Shown: positions 1 through 7,310, counted from the first letter of the stretch. The stretch: 9,346 nt of DNA from Candidatus Delongbacteria bacterium (GCA_027858215.1 JAQIDD010000015.1:1-9346), one strand, 5' to 3'. A program made the numbers and translations. The notes: generated by a model from the letters alone, not told the origin.

Positions 1-38
1 ATGCGAGAATCTACCGAAGAATAAAAACTTATCAGGAT

Positions 39-69
39 TTTTTATTTTAAAAACAATGCTGTATCTTTG
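39..69 (+). promoter_or_regulatory. Bacteroidota-type promoter for rpsP-rimM
   Basis: TATCTTTG at 62-69 matches the Bacteroidota sigma-ABfr -7 consensus TAnnTTTG exactly. About 20 bases upstream, where a -33 TTTG box is expected, there is only a T-rich run near 38-46, so the -33 element is weak. Transcription would start near 75, leaving a leader of about 40 bases that is A/T-rich and has no clear Shine-Dalgarno sequence before the ATG at 114, as is usual in this phylum. The rest of 1-113 shows no gene I can support; three in-frame stops lie in the first 95 bases. Confidence 0.6.
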
Positions 70-113
70 CAGCCCTGAAAAATTTAGTATTCATTAATAA
101 TAAAAAGTAATTT

Positions 114-809
114 ATGCCGGTAAAGATAAGATTAGCAAGGCATGGTAGAAAGCGGATTCCTTTCTATCATATCGTAGTTGCAGATGGCAGGGCGCCACGG
201 GATGGTAAAAATATCGAACGGATTGGAACATTCAATCCTTCAGATCAGCCTGCCACAGTTGAATTGGATTTTGACAGGGCCCTTTATTGGGTGCAAAAAG
301 GGGCAAGCCCTTCTGATACCTGTCGTTCCATTTTATCTGAAAAAGGCGTTATGATGAAAAAACACCTGATCGATGGTGTTAAAAAAGGGGCATTTGATGA
401 AGCCGAAGCTGAAAAACGATTTGAAAGCTGGATGAAAGACAAAGAACTGCAGATTAAGGCTGAACATGACAAAATCAGAGAAGCCAAAGAAGATTCTGTA
501 AAAGAGCGGTTTGAAAAAGAAAAGAAAGTGCGTGAAGCTAAGGAAGCAGCTATCCAGGAACAGATGGAAAAAGAAGAAGCCAAACGCAAAGAAGAGGAAG
601 AAAAACAAAAAGCTGAGGCTGAAGCAGAAGCTGAGGAAAAATCTGAAGAAAAGGCTGAGGAAAAACCGGAAGCCAAAACTGAAGAAAAGGCTGAAGAGAA
701 ATCCGAAACCAAACCTGAGGAAAAGAAAGAAGCGGAAAAAGAAGAAAAATCTGAACCCAAAGCAGAAGACACATCAGCAAACGAAGAGGAGAAAAAAGAA
801 GACAAATAA
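114..809 (+). CDS. rpsP: 30S ribosomal protein bS16 with a long acidic/basic C-terminal tail
   Basis: bS16 is a 30S subunit protein that binds 16S rRNA early in assembly. Residues 1 to about 85 form the conserved domain: it opens MPVKIRLARHGRKRIPFYHI, continues with VVADGRAPRDGKNIERIGTFNP, and contains the helix ALYWVQKGASPSDT. The protein is 231 residues, whereas the E. coli protein is about 82. Bacteroidota homologues generally carry an extension, but from memory shorter than this one. Residues 95-160 look like a charged helix or coiled coil (AEKRFESWMKDKELQIKAEH and onward). Residues 160-231 are almost entirely Glu, Lys and Ala with scattered Ser, Pro and Thr, and are probably disordered. 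The start follows the promoter directly and matches the family N-terminus. rimM begins 14 bases after the stop, so the two are very likely cotranscribed. Identity is secure; the role of the tail is unknown. Confidence 0.97.
   Translation: MPVKIRLARHGRKRIPFYHIVVADGRAPRDGKNIERIGTFNPSDQPATVELDFDRALYWVQKGASPSDTCRSILSEKGVMMKKHLIDGVKKGAFDEAEAEKRFESWMKDKELQIKAEHDKIREAKEDSVKERFEKEKKVREAKEAAIQEQMEKEEAKRKEEEEKQKAEAEAEAEEKSEEKAEEKPEAKTEEKAEEKSETKPEEKKEAEKEEKSEPKAEDTSANEEEKKEDK
589..803 (+). repeat. Purine-rich low-complexity tract encoding the bS16 tail
   Basis: The coding strand here is almost all A and G and encodes repeats of the type (A/S/T)EEK(A/S/P)E. A 16-base unit, CTGAAGAAAAGGCTGA, occurs exactly twice, at 643-658 and 679-694. 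The copies are 36 bases (12 codons) apart and in the same frame, which points to expansion by slippage or unequal recombination in multiples of three. Length variation between strains would be expected. Confidence 0.75.
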
Positions 810-823
810 TAATCTTTTACCTC

Positions 824-1354
824 ATGTTTAAGGCTGAGAATTTTGTCCGGGTTGGTTTTGTGAAAAAGGTTTTTGGGTATAAAGGCGCCGTTATCATTAG
901 CCTTGAAAAAGAAACAACATTTGATTGCATTAATGTATCTGAACCAGTGTTCCTGAAATTACACGGAACACTGGTTCCTTTTTTTGTGTCAGATATCCAT
1001 GGAGATGGAATTAACCCGGTAGTGTATTTTGAAAACATCACATCGAAAGAACAAGCGAAACCATTTATACATGTGGAGTGTTACATGCCAGCCAGTTTTT
1101 TTGAGAACGCTGAAATACCATACAATCATCCCGAAATGCTCCTTGGGTTTTTGATGAAAGATGAAACCTCCGGCATGACAGGTGAAATTATCAATTACCT
1201 TGACAACAGTAATAATCCTTTATTTGAAGTACGTTTCGAAACAGGAGACGTGCTTTTGCCTTGTCATGAAGATATGATACAGGAAATTGACATCCAAAAC
1301 AAAACCATTACCGCAGCGTATCCTGAAGGGTTGATAGATAGAACCAGTGATTAA
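824..1354 (+). CDS. rimM: Ribosome maturation factor RimM
   Basis: RimM binds the 30S head, near protein uS19, and helps mature the 3' domain of 16S rRNA. The 176-residue length is normal. The N-terminal beta-barrel starts with FVRVGFVKKVFGYKGAVIIS (residues 7-26), the family's V-G-x-(4-6)-G-x-x-G-x-V pattern. The segment GTLVPFFV near residues 48-55 fits the usual (E/G)xLVPFFI strand. The second half (about residues 95-170) matches the PRC-barrel and ends in the typical YPEGLID. It follows rpsP by 14 bases, the classical rpsP-rimM order, but trmD does not follow. There is no clear Shine-Dalgarno site. A 13-bp perfect inverted repeat with a T-run sits inside codons 40-54 and could reduce full-length rimM transcript or slow its translation. 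Confidence 0.93.
   Translation: MFKAENFVRVGFVKKVFGYKGAVIISLEKETTFDCINVSEPVFLKLHGTLVPFFVSDIHGDGINPVVYFENITSKEQAKPFIHVECYMPASFFENAEIPYNHPEMLLGFLMKDETSGMTGEIINYLDNSNNPLFEVRFETGDVLLPCHEDMIQEIDIQNKTITAAYPEGLIDRTSD
941..985 (+). terminator. Terminator-like hairpin inside the rimM coding sequence
   Basis: GAACCAGTGTTCC (941-953) is a perfect inverted repeat of GGAACACTGGTTC (965-977). The 13-bp stem has an 11-base loop, followed by one C and then seven T (979-985). This is the layout of a Rho-independent terminator on the sense strand, yet it lies wholly within rimM and encodes ordinary RimM residues (EPVF on one arm, GTLVP on the other). The structure is read directly from the sequence. Its action as an attenuator that lowers rimM output relative to rpsP is inference, since translating ribosomes would often melt it. 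Confidence 0.55.
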
Positions 1355-1593
1355 AGTATGGTTTACACAAAAACAAGGAACACCTTTACCTACCTGGCTA
1401 TTTACCGCCTCTGGCTGGCAAAGCAGTAAATAAACAATCTAAAGTCTCATTAAAACGTTGAAATCACCTGAACAAGGTACTCCCTGGAATTTCAGGAATT
1501 TGATTTCCAATGTCTTAATTTCAGGTTAAATAACGGCATTATATAAATTGGAATAAATATGTTTACTATTTTTGTTTATGAGAGCATAAAAAT
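1355..1593 (+). other. Spacer between rimM and ribD with candidate ribD promoter
   Basis: I see no convincing gene in these 239 bases. TATTTTTG at 1567-1574 fits the TAnnTTTG -7 box. It has a TTG at 1548-1550 about 16 bases upstream, shorter than the usual 19-21, and would start transcription near 1580, leaving a leader of 10-15 bases before ribD. TATTTAC (1399-1405) and GTAAATA (1426-1432) are inverted copies, but no T-run follows, so this is at best a weak end signal for rimM. The 9-mer AATTTCAGG occurs twice between about 1485 and 1525, with further CCTGAA/TTCAGG matches, of unknown meaning. Confidence 0.4.
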
Positions 1594-2643
1594 ATGGATA
1601 AGGATATCACATATATGAACAGGTGCTTAGAACTCGCCAAACTTGGAATTGGCAGGGTAAGTCCCAACCCAATGGTGGGTTCTGTGATTGTATCTGATGA
1701 TCGCATTATCGGCGAAGGGTATCACCACAAAATCGGGGAAGCTCATGCCGAAGTCAATGCCATTGAGTCGGTGAAAGACACATCATTGCTGCAACATTCA
1801 ATCATTTATATCAACCTGGAACCCTGTGCTCACTACGGACGTACACCTCCCTGCACCGACCGCATTTTAAAAGCGGGGATTCCAAGAGTGGTTATTGCTA
1901 TGGAAGATCCCAATCCGAAAACCAGTGGCAAAGGCATTGAAAAATTAAAAGCACATGGGGTTGATGTAAAAACAGGGGTGCTTAATAAAGAAGCGTTGTG
2001 GTTAAACAGGCGTTTTGTGACATCTTTTACAAAACACAGGCCTTACGTTATACTGAAATGGGCCGAAACGCGAGATGGCTATCTTGATGTAAACCGGTGT
2101 AAAAAACAGGTCTCCAGGCCAAGCTGGATTACCAACAGTTACGGTAAAATGCTGGTGCATAAATGGCGCAGCGAAGAAGATGCTTTCATGGTTGGCACCC
2201 GTACAGCCCTTATGGACAATCCCCAACTGACAACCCGGGAGTGGACAGGTCGTAATCCACTCAGGGTAAGCATAGATTATGATGACGTTTTTCCTGAAGA
2301 CCTCAACATCCTGGATGATTCAGCAGACAGTATGATTTTTACAGGGGGAACAAAACCAGCTCAAAATCAGAATGTGAAAAAAGTCAGGATTCAAAACCGC
2401 ATTGACAACCTTGATGAAATACTGGCGCATTTGTACAAACAAAATATACAGTCAATTGTAATTGAAGGTGGAGCCAGATTGTTGCATTCGTTCATTTCAA
2501 AAGGGCTGTGGGATGAAGCCAGGATTTTTACCGGAGATTATACCTTCAAAGAAGGCGTAAAAGCCCCTGAGATAAGAGGGGTACCTATATATTACGAACC
2601 ATTTAGCAAACATGAATTAAAAATTCTGACTCAGTGCGTTTGA
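1594..2643 (+). CDS. ribD: Bifunctional riboflavin biosynthesis deaminase/reductase RibD
   Basis: RibD carries out two consecutive cytosolic steps of riboflavin synthesis: deamination of the pyrimidine made by GTP cyclohydrolase II, then NADPH-dependent reduction of the ribosyl side chain. The N-terminal deaminase domain (about 1-145) has HAE at 51-53 and the PCAHYGRTPPC signature at 77-87. His51, Cys78 and Cys87 are the expected zinc ligands and Glu53 the proton shuttle; SPNPMVG at 23-29 is also typical. The reductase domain (about 150-349) shows ILKWAETRDGYL (153-164), WRSEEDAFMVGTRTALMDNP (191-210) and the nucleotide-site motif IVIEGGARLL (288-297). The 349-residue length is normal (about 360 in E. 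coli and B. subtilis). No other rib genes are in the window, so the pathway appears scattered. Its last codons overlap the next gene. Confidence 0.96.
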   Translation: MDKDITYMNRCLELAKLGIGRVSPNPMVGSVIVSDDRIIGEGYHHKIGEAHAEVNAIESVKDTSLLQHSIIYINLEPCAHYGRTPPCTDRILKAGIPRVVIAMEDPNPKTSGKGIEKLKAHGVDVKTGVLNKEALWLNRRFVTSFTKHRPYVILKWAETRDGYLDVNRCKKQVSRPSWITNSYGKMLVHKWRSEEDAFMVGTRTALMDNPQLTTREWTGRNPLRVSIDYDDVFPEDLNILDDSADSMIFTGGTKPAQNQNVKKVRIQNRIDNLDEILAHLYKQNIQSIVIEGGARLLHSFISKGLWDEARIFTGDYTFKEGVKAPEIRGVPIYYEPFSKHELKILTQCV

Positions 2644-3560
2644 GAAACACATACACAAACCTGCATCCGGTGATAAAACTGATGATTGTTTTCACCCTCG
2701 TTTTTATTGGTTTGTTTTTTTCCCAGATATTTTCTGGCATCATTCTTTTGCTAAGTACCCCGGCAGACATCATTAATACCACCTATTGCCCCGAAAGCAT
2801 CAATGTAAATGTCCTGAAAGCCATACAGGGAATAAGTGCTATTTTCACGTTTTTAATTCCTGCTTATGCTGTGGCCTTTATTTCACATCCTGACCCTTCA
2901 CATCATTTACGCATCAATAAAAGGATTGATTACAGGGAAACCATCATGGTAATTTTATTGATGATTTCATGCATTCCGGTTATTAACCTTATGGCCGAAT
3001 GGAATGCCGCCCTTAATTTACCTGATGCCCTCGACAGGCTTGAAAAAATCATGATTACCATGGAAGAATCAGCACAACATATGCAGGAGCAATTGCTTGC
3101 TGCTGACAATTCCATAGGATTGGTTGTTAATCTAATTGTGATTGCTGTGCTCCCGGCACTTGGTGAAGAAATTCTATTCAGGGGCATCATTCAGCGCACG
3201 TTACGTGAATGGTTGAAAAATCCACATGCCGCTATCATTGTTACAGGATTCTTGTTCAGTTTTGTGCATTTTCAGTTTTTTGGGTTTATCCCGCGTATGT
3301 TTTTGGGGATAATTTTTGGCTATTTGCTGTACTGGACAGGAAAATTATGGATTCCCATTCTTGCACACTTTGTGAATAATGCCCTCGCTACGATGTGGTA
3401 CTATATTTATTTCAAAAATGAAAAAGCAGTGCCCAACCCTGATGAATTTGGTACGAGTAGTGAAAGTGTTTTCCTTTATATTTCCATAGTCATATTTATA
3501 GCCATTGTGTATATTTACTTTTACCGGCAGAAAAGAATACAGCATGCTTTGAAAAAATAA
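2634..3560 (+). CDS. CPBP-family (CAAX/Abi type) intramembrane metalloprotease
   Basis: This is a membrane protein of the CPBP glutamic intramembrane protease family (PF02517, related to eukaryotic Rce1). All three active-site motifs are present: EEILFR at 178-183 (Glu178, Glu179, Arg183), FSFVH ending at His212, and HFVNN at 245-249 (His245, Asn249). Hydrophobic segments lie near 15-40, 63-85, 103-122, 162-177, 199-213, 221-234 and 279-297, consistent with a multi-spanning inner-membrane enzyme. The GTG start at 2634 overlaps the end of ribD by 10 bases, so translation is probably coupled; TTG at 2640 is a possible later start. The natural substrate is unknown. Bacterial relatives have been linked to bacteriocin self-immunity and processing of membrane proteins, but nothing here picks one role. 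The 3' end faces the hydrolase remnant 21 bases away. Confidence 0.9.
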   Translation: MRLRNTYTNLHPVIKLMIVFTLVFIGLFFSQIFSGIILLLSTPADIINTTYCPESINVNVLKAIQGISAIFTFLIPAYAVAFISHPDPSHHLRINKRIDYRETIMVILLMISCIPVINLMAEWNAALNLPDALDRLEKIMITMEESAQHMQEQLLAADNSIGLVVNLIVIAVLPALGEEILFRGIIQRTLREWLKNPHAAIIVTGFLFSFVHFQFFGFIPRMFLGIIFGYLLYWTGKLWIPILAHFVNNALATMWYYIYFKNEKAVPNPDEFGTSSESVFLYISIVIFIAIVYIYFYRQKRIQHALKK

Positions 3561-3581
3561 GCAAATAATACAAAACCACCA

Positions 3582-4122
3582 TCAGATTATCGTTAATTTT
3601 ATTATTTTCCTGTTGCCTGCTGTAAGTAGTGAACAAAAGTATGTGCCTTGGGGAAGATCATTGATGTTCCAGGACACCTGATATTTCCCCGCTGCATTCA
3701 CCTTTCCCTGGTAAATAACGGCAACCTCCTGCCCCATGCTGTTAAATATTACTGTTGTCCAAAAAGCAGTAGCACATCCTGAAATCGTATCGAAATAGTT
3801 AGTAGCAACATAAGCATATCCCCCAATTCCATTAGGCATAGTAGGCGATACTATCAATGTATTTCTTCTGTCAGCGATTCCCTGCAAAACAGTAATACCT
3901 TCAGCGCCTGTACCGCCCGTACCATGTACATACCATAAAATTGGACTATCATAATTAGTAGGTTTATAAAGGTCAAAATGATATGCACCACCCTGATAGA
4001 TATTATTTTCCGGTGTTTCAATAATTAATAGAATCGGCAGATGTGCCGAACGGGATCACCTGTGCATATCCTGCAAATGAAAAAAAAATGCATGAATGAA
4101 TGAAAATAATAATACTTTTCAT
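3582..4122 (-). pseudogene. Remnant of a T9SS-secreted alpha/beta hydrolase (esterase/PHB-depolymerase-like)
   Basis: Reading leftwards, the ATG at 4122 opens a signal peptide (MKSIIIFIHSCIFFSFAGYA, then Q) and continues VIPFGTSADSINY to a TGA at 4020-4018. Moving to the neighbouring frame just before that stop, the protein resumes: IETPENNIYQGGAYHFDLYK and on to SPILWYVHGTGGTG. That last part resembles the oxyanion-hole strand (HGTGG) of esterases and PHB depolymerases. It runs to GCATAFW at 3759, then switches directly to TTVIFNSMGQEVAVIYQGKV and ends LPQGTYFCSLLTAGNRKIIK plus LTII. This last part is the distal portion of a type A T9SS sorting domain (Por_Secre_tail). The nucleophile elbow (GxSxGG), the other catalytic residues and the first sorting-domain strand (YPNP-like) are all missing. 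At least two lesions are therefore visible: a 1-base insertion or 2-base deletion near 4021, and a large internal deletion near 3758. Only the 3582-3887 part is open without correction. Family assignment of the enzyme half is moderate; the sorting tail is firm. Confidence 0.75.
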
Positions 4123-4215
4123 GATATTACAATTTTAATTTACACTTTTTATGAAAATATACAAAATATTTGTCACAATTAAAAAATAAATTTCTGTTGT
4201 TTCAGGTTACTCAGC
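4123..4215 (-). other. Spacer between wzi-like gene and hydrolase remnant
   Basis: These 93 A/T-rich bases hold no gene. On the minus strand a TTGTGACAAAT segment (near 4177-4167) is followed about 10 bases later by TATATTTTC, a loose resemblance to a Bacteroidota promoter for the hydrolase remnant. I see no strong hairpin with a T-run ending the wzi-like transcript. Confidence 0.25.
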
Positions 4216-5808
4216 TTAGAATATTTCACTCAACAATGAAGGATGTGTCCTTGCGCCTACCAGTATTCCGTAATCAATAATTTCTGTAGCGTATGATGCC
4301 CAGCCTTTTCTGTAAAAGCCGGTGATAAAGATTTCAAGCTTATTTTGCTTGGTAACAATCCAGCAGGCATCCGCTTTCAGGTAAAGTAAGTCCACAGGTG
4401 TGCCCTGAAGGATTTCATTGCCATAAGTACGTGCCGGAATATAGTAAGAATTTGGTCCGTCGCTGACAGGATAAAAGATATTTTCTCCCTGATTGTTGTT
4501 GTCATCACTCAGGCCGGATTTTGCATACATGCCCATTAAGTCTATACGAAACTGTCCAAACCGGTAGCCACCACGTCCCATAATTTCAGCAAAATTTGCC
4601 CCAAGCGGATGAGCCAGTGCCTGATATGCATGCGTATATGCCTGGGAAACCTCATGGTGTGCATACACAAATGGCCGCACAGCATTCATTTCGAGCTGCA
4701 AATAAAGGTCATCCAGGCCAAAAGCATCATGATATTTCAGGCCGACCTGCCCTGCATATTTGTTTCCGAACCAGCCGTAGGTAGAACTACCGTCATCAGG
4801 ATTGAGCCGGTGCCTGATGTCATTGGCCAGTTCACCAACTTTTATGTCATCAATCATAAATTGCCCATAGAAAAACAGGTTTTCAACCAGGCCAATGCGC
4901 AAATTTAATCCCAGCAAGGCATTGTCACCGCTGCCTATGGAATATTCCACCGGCCGGAAAAAGATAAACGGGTTCAGGTACTGCAATTCATACCCAGTCC
5001 GGTTTTCGCCTGTCCACACGATGCTTTCAAACAAGCCCACAGATATACGGGGATGCATGTTCCAGTTCAGATAATGCATCAGGGCATACTTTTTTTCCGT
5101 TGGATTGTAATTTTGCAAATCTGAATTGTTCAACCACAACCAATTCATCTGATAATGTATGTTGTTGAAATCAGCACTCATGCGAGCATACGGATAGGGA
5201 GCGCTGTTGCGTGAAACAAACAGAGACCGGTACCCATCCCCGATAAATTGTTTCCCTACACCGGCTTCAATGTTTACAATCCACGGGCTCTGATAATGTA
5301 CATACACATCCGGCAGATAAGCCAGATTCCAGTGCCTGTTTATGTGTTTGAAAGACAAATATCCCGGTATCAGTTGTTGTTTTTGCATCAACAAACGCAT
5401 GTAATAGGGCTGTACACCGGCAAACATTTCTACTCCGGCATGCATAGCAAGGGTATGTCCTGACTCATTGTATGCGATGTCAGCATTGAAACCCAGGCTG
5501 TTGTTGCTGACAAACTTTTTGTCTTTGAGCAAGCCAGCACTCAGATAAAACGACGGGTAAAAACTGAAATACATGTTTTCAGTGGCTACCTGAAGTTGTG
5601 AAAACTTTGCTGCCAGGCTGTCATAAGGAGACATGCCATATAAATTCACCGAACTATGCTCTGTTAGCGGGTTTTGAAGTTTCCTTTGTTCCAGCAACAG
5701 GCGATTGCTTTCGGTCATGCCGGTATGCAGCCAATCTTGTGCAAAGCCGGACATCATAATCAACAACAGCAGATTCAGTGCAATGATATGCCGGAAAAAT
5801 GTTTTCAT
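4216..5808 (-). CDS. Wzi/RemB-like outer-membrane beta-barrel protein (second of a tandem pair)
   Basis: Predicted outer-membrane barrel of the capsule-assembly Wzi family (PF14052-like), which in Bacteroidota includes the gliding-associated RemB group. With the ATG at 5808 the protein is 530 residues and begins with a signal peptide (MKTFFRHIIALNLLLLIMMS, GFA, cleavage before Gln24). A start 18 codons further out is open, but it would put a polar stretch before the signal. The 5808 start is fixed by the upstream stop: TGATG shares one base, implying translational coupling. Segments shared with the paralogue are GDGYRSLFVS (190-199), YLNPFIFFR (277-285), GQFMIDDIKV (315-324), DAFGLDDLYLQLEMN (361-375) and AHPLGANFAE (399-408). 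Alternating polar/aromatic strands and a C-terminal Phe fit a barrel. Whether it binds exopolysaccharide or serves motility cannot be decided; no capsule or gld genes are in view. Confidence 0.78.
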   Translation of the reverse strand: MKTFFRHIIALNLLLLIMMSGFAQDWLHTGMTESNRLLLEQRKLQNPLTEHSSVNLYGMSPYDSLAAKFSQLQVATENMYFSFYPSFYLSAGLLKDKKFVSNNSLGFNADIAYNESGHTLAMHAGVEMFAGVQPYYMRLLMQKQQLIPGYLSFKHINRHWNLAYLPDVYVHYQSPWIVNIEAGVGKQFIGDGYRSLFVSRNSAPYPYARMSADFNNIHYQMNWLWLNNSDLQNYNPTEKKYALMHYLNWNMHPRISVGLFESIVWTGENRTGYELQYLNPFIFFRPVEYSIGSGDNALLGLNLRIGLVENLFFYGQFMIDDIKVGELANDIRHRLNPDDGSSTYGWFGNKYAGQVGLKYHDAFGLDDLYLQLEMNAVRPFVYAHHEVSQAYTHAYQALAHPLGANFAEIMGRGGYRFGQFRIDLMGMYAKSGLSDDNNNQGENIFYPVSDGPNSYYIPARTYGNEILQGTPVDLLYLKADACWIVTKQNKLEIFITGFYRKGWASYATEIIDYGILVGARTHPSLLSEIF

Positions 5809-7310
5809 CAAAAATCCCTTATTAAACGGTGAATGTTTGTTCGTGTTCCGATGCGTACCCATAACGCTTCATCACTGCCATCGTGCCGATAACTAACCCC
5901 TGCATAGGCAATCCAGTGCCATACCGGATTGATGATATACCCGGCTTCCACATCGGCAAACACAAAACGCTTTGTGTCACCGGCTACAAACCCGCCGGGG
6001 AAATTGAAATCTGCAGGTACCACCGATTCGTTATGTTCATCTCCATATTCCATGTAATTCAATTGACAACTAAGAGGCAGATTGCGCCAGCGGTACTGAA
6101 CCATAGCGATGAATTCCACCAGGTTGTTTCCGGCCGGATGAGCAGCGTTTTGGTTGTAATGTGTCCATGATATTTCAGGCATGGATTCGGCGTAACTCAT
6201 AGCACGTATGTAATTATGTTCTGTCCGTACATGCAGGTTCTGAACACCAAAAACATCGTAATACATTGCTCCTATTTGCCATCCAAAGCGATTGCACGGA
6301 TTGGATATCCCCAGGTTTGTGGCTTGCACATCATCAATCATAAGTTGTGCGTAAACATCCGTATTGTCAAACGCATACAACGCATCCAGCCCCATCAGGA
6401 TGTTATTGCCTGAATTTTGCCTTATCATGGAAGCCCGGAAAAACAACCATGGGTTGACCATGTTGAGGTTAAATCCGGTTTCAGGCTTAAACACCACCGC
6501 TTCAACAAATCCCAGCCTGAATGCATCGCTTATTTGCCATTCCAGCATGTTGATGCTGTTGGTTTTGCGCTGGTAATTGCCTTCAGTGCTTTGCTCGGTT
6601 TCCCATTGCATCAGGTTGTTGAAATTGGGATTTATCCATTGCAGTGTAATGTTTGTAAACCTGAATTGTCCCAAGTCAATGCTGGTTTGAAAAAACAATT
6701 GCTGAAACGCAGCATCGGATAAAAACAAACTGCGATGGCCTTCCCCGATAAACAGTTTATCATGCCCCAGCCTGAATTTAAGCTGTTCAGATGCATTAAG
6801 CTGAACACTGCCAAACGCAGAAGTATAATCCCAGGCATTGTCATTGTAGGGTTTCATGCGGGCATACCCCGGCAACACACCATATTTTTCAGCGTAATCG
6901 TTGAGGTAATCCTGAAACCGCCCCTGGTTTTCATAAAAACTGGTGTGGAAAAATATGCGGTTATGAAAGTTACCATGAATTTCAGCTCCCCTGCTGTTGA
7001 TGTAGCCTGAATTTTTTTCTGATTTCCACAACTGCAAATTGAAAACAGGATTCAGTGTCAGCCAATGGTCATCAGAGGAAGAATACAGTACAGGCTTTTG
7101 TGTTAACCATGATAAAAATCCGGTTTGTTCTGAAACGCTGTCGTTACTCCTTTGTTTTTCCAACACAGTGTATAACATCCCTGTTCCTATACGGCGAGCA
7201 TCTTTTTGTTGCGCCAAACCTGTCAGTTCTTTTTTATTGCTGAAGTTCTGCGAATACAGTGCCAGTGGAATACCTATCAATACAGATATCAGAACAACCC
7301 ATTTTTTCAT
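5808..7310 (-). CDS. Wzi/RemB-like outer-membrane beta-barrel protein (first of a tandem pair)
   Basis: Paralogue of the following gene, 500 residues from the ATG at 7310. That start gives a clean signal peptide (MKKWVVLISVLIGIPLALYS, cleavage before Gln21). The open frame extends to an ATG at 7340, but that adds MSHIFCIFCH before the signal and is less likely. Motifs matching the paralogue are GEGHRSLFLSD (189-199), MVNPWLFFR (284-292), AQLMIDDVQA (321-330), YDVFGVQNLHVRTEHN (351-366) and AHPAGNNLVEF (390-400). It ends RIGTRTNIHRLIRDF with a C-terminal Phe, as expected for an outer-membrane barrel. Overall similarity to the neighbour is low outside these blocks, so the duplication is old. 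Its stop overlaps the next start by one base, so the two proteins are probably made together and may act as a pair. A role in exopolysaccharide display or surface motility is inferred from the family only. Confidence 0.78.
   Translation of the reverse strand: MKKWVVLISVLIGIPLALYSQNFSNKKELTGLAQQKDARRIGTGMLYTVLEKQRSNDSVSEQTGFLSWLTQKPVLYSSSDDHWLTLNPVFNLQLWKSEKNSGYINSRGAEIHGNFHNRIFFHTSFYENQGRFQDYLNDYAEKYGVLPGYARMKPYNDNAWDYTSAFGSVQLNASEQLKFRLGHDKLFIGEGHRSLFLSDAAFQQLFFQTSIDLGQFRFTNITLQWINPNFNNLMQWETEQSTEGNYQRKTNSINMLEWQISDAFRLGFVEAVVFKPETGFNLNMVNPWLFFRASMIRQNSGNNILMGLDALYAFDNTDVYAQLMIDDVQATNLGISNPCNRFGWQIGAMYYDVFGVQNLHVRTEHNYIRAMSYAESMPEISWTHYNQNAAHPAGNNLVEFIAMVQYRWRNLPLSCQLNYMEYGDEHNESVVPADFNFPGGFVAGDTKRFVFADVEAGYIINPVWHWIAYAGVSYRHDGSDEALWVRIGTRTNIHRLIRDF

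Noticed and set aside
1..95. Tail of an upstream gene at the left edge (for example seven codons ending at 24, or a frame ending near 48).
   Set aside because: Too few codons are visible in any frame to tell a real gene end from chance.
284..831. Long open frames on both strands over the 3' part of rpsP (minus 284-805, plus 511-831, minus 333-608 and 550-780).
   Set aside because: They are by-products of the purine-rich low-complexity tract. Their proteins are runs of Ser/Phe or Lys with no domain, and rpsP explains the region.
1358..1429. A 23-codon plus-strand frame just after rimM.
   Set aside because: It is too short to support, has no clear start signal and no recognisable content; it overlaps a weak inverted repeat.
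3561..3581. Bidirectional terminator between the convergent protease gene and hydrolase remnant.
   Set aside because: The 21-base gap holds no hairpin I can draw with a T-run on either strand.
4034..4049. Inverted repeat TCGGCA-GATG-TGCCGA in the hydrolase remnant.
   Set aside because: The stem is only 6 bp, no T-run follows, and it lies in what was coding sequence; chance is adequate.
5809..5862. An upstream start at 5862 for the second wzi-like gene.
   Set aside because: It would place 18 polar residues before an obvious signal peptide, while the ATG at 5808 overlaps the preceding stop by one base.
4596..7055. Several plus-strand frames of 60-100 residues opposite the wzi-like genes.
   Set aside because: They have no recognisable motifs, signal peptides or promoters, and the minus-strand proteins are clearly real.
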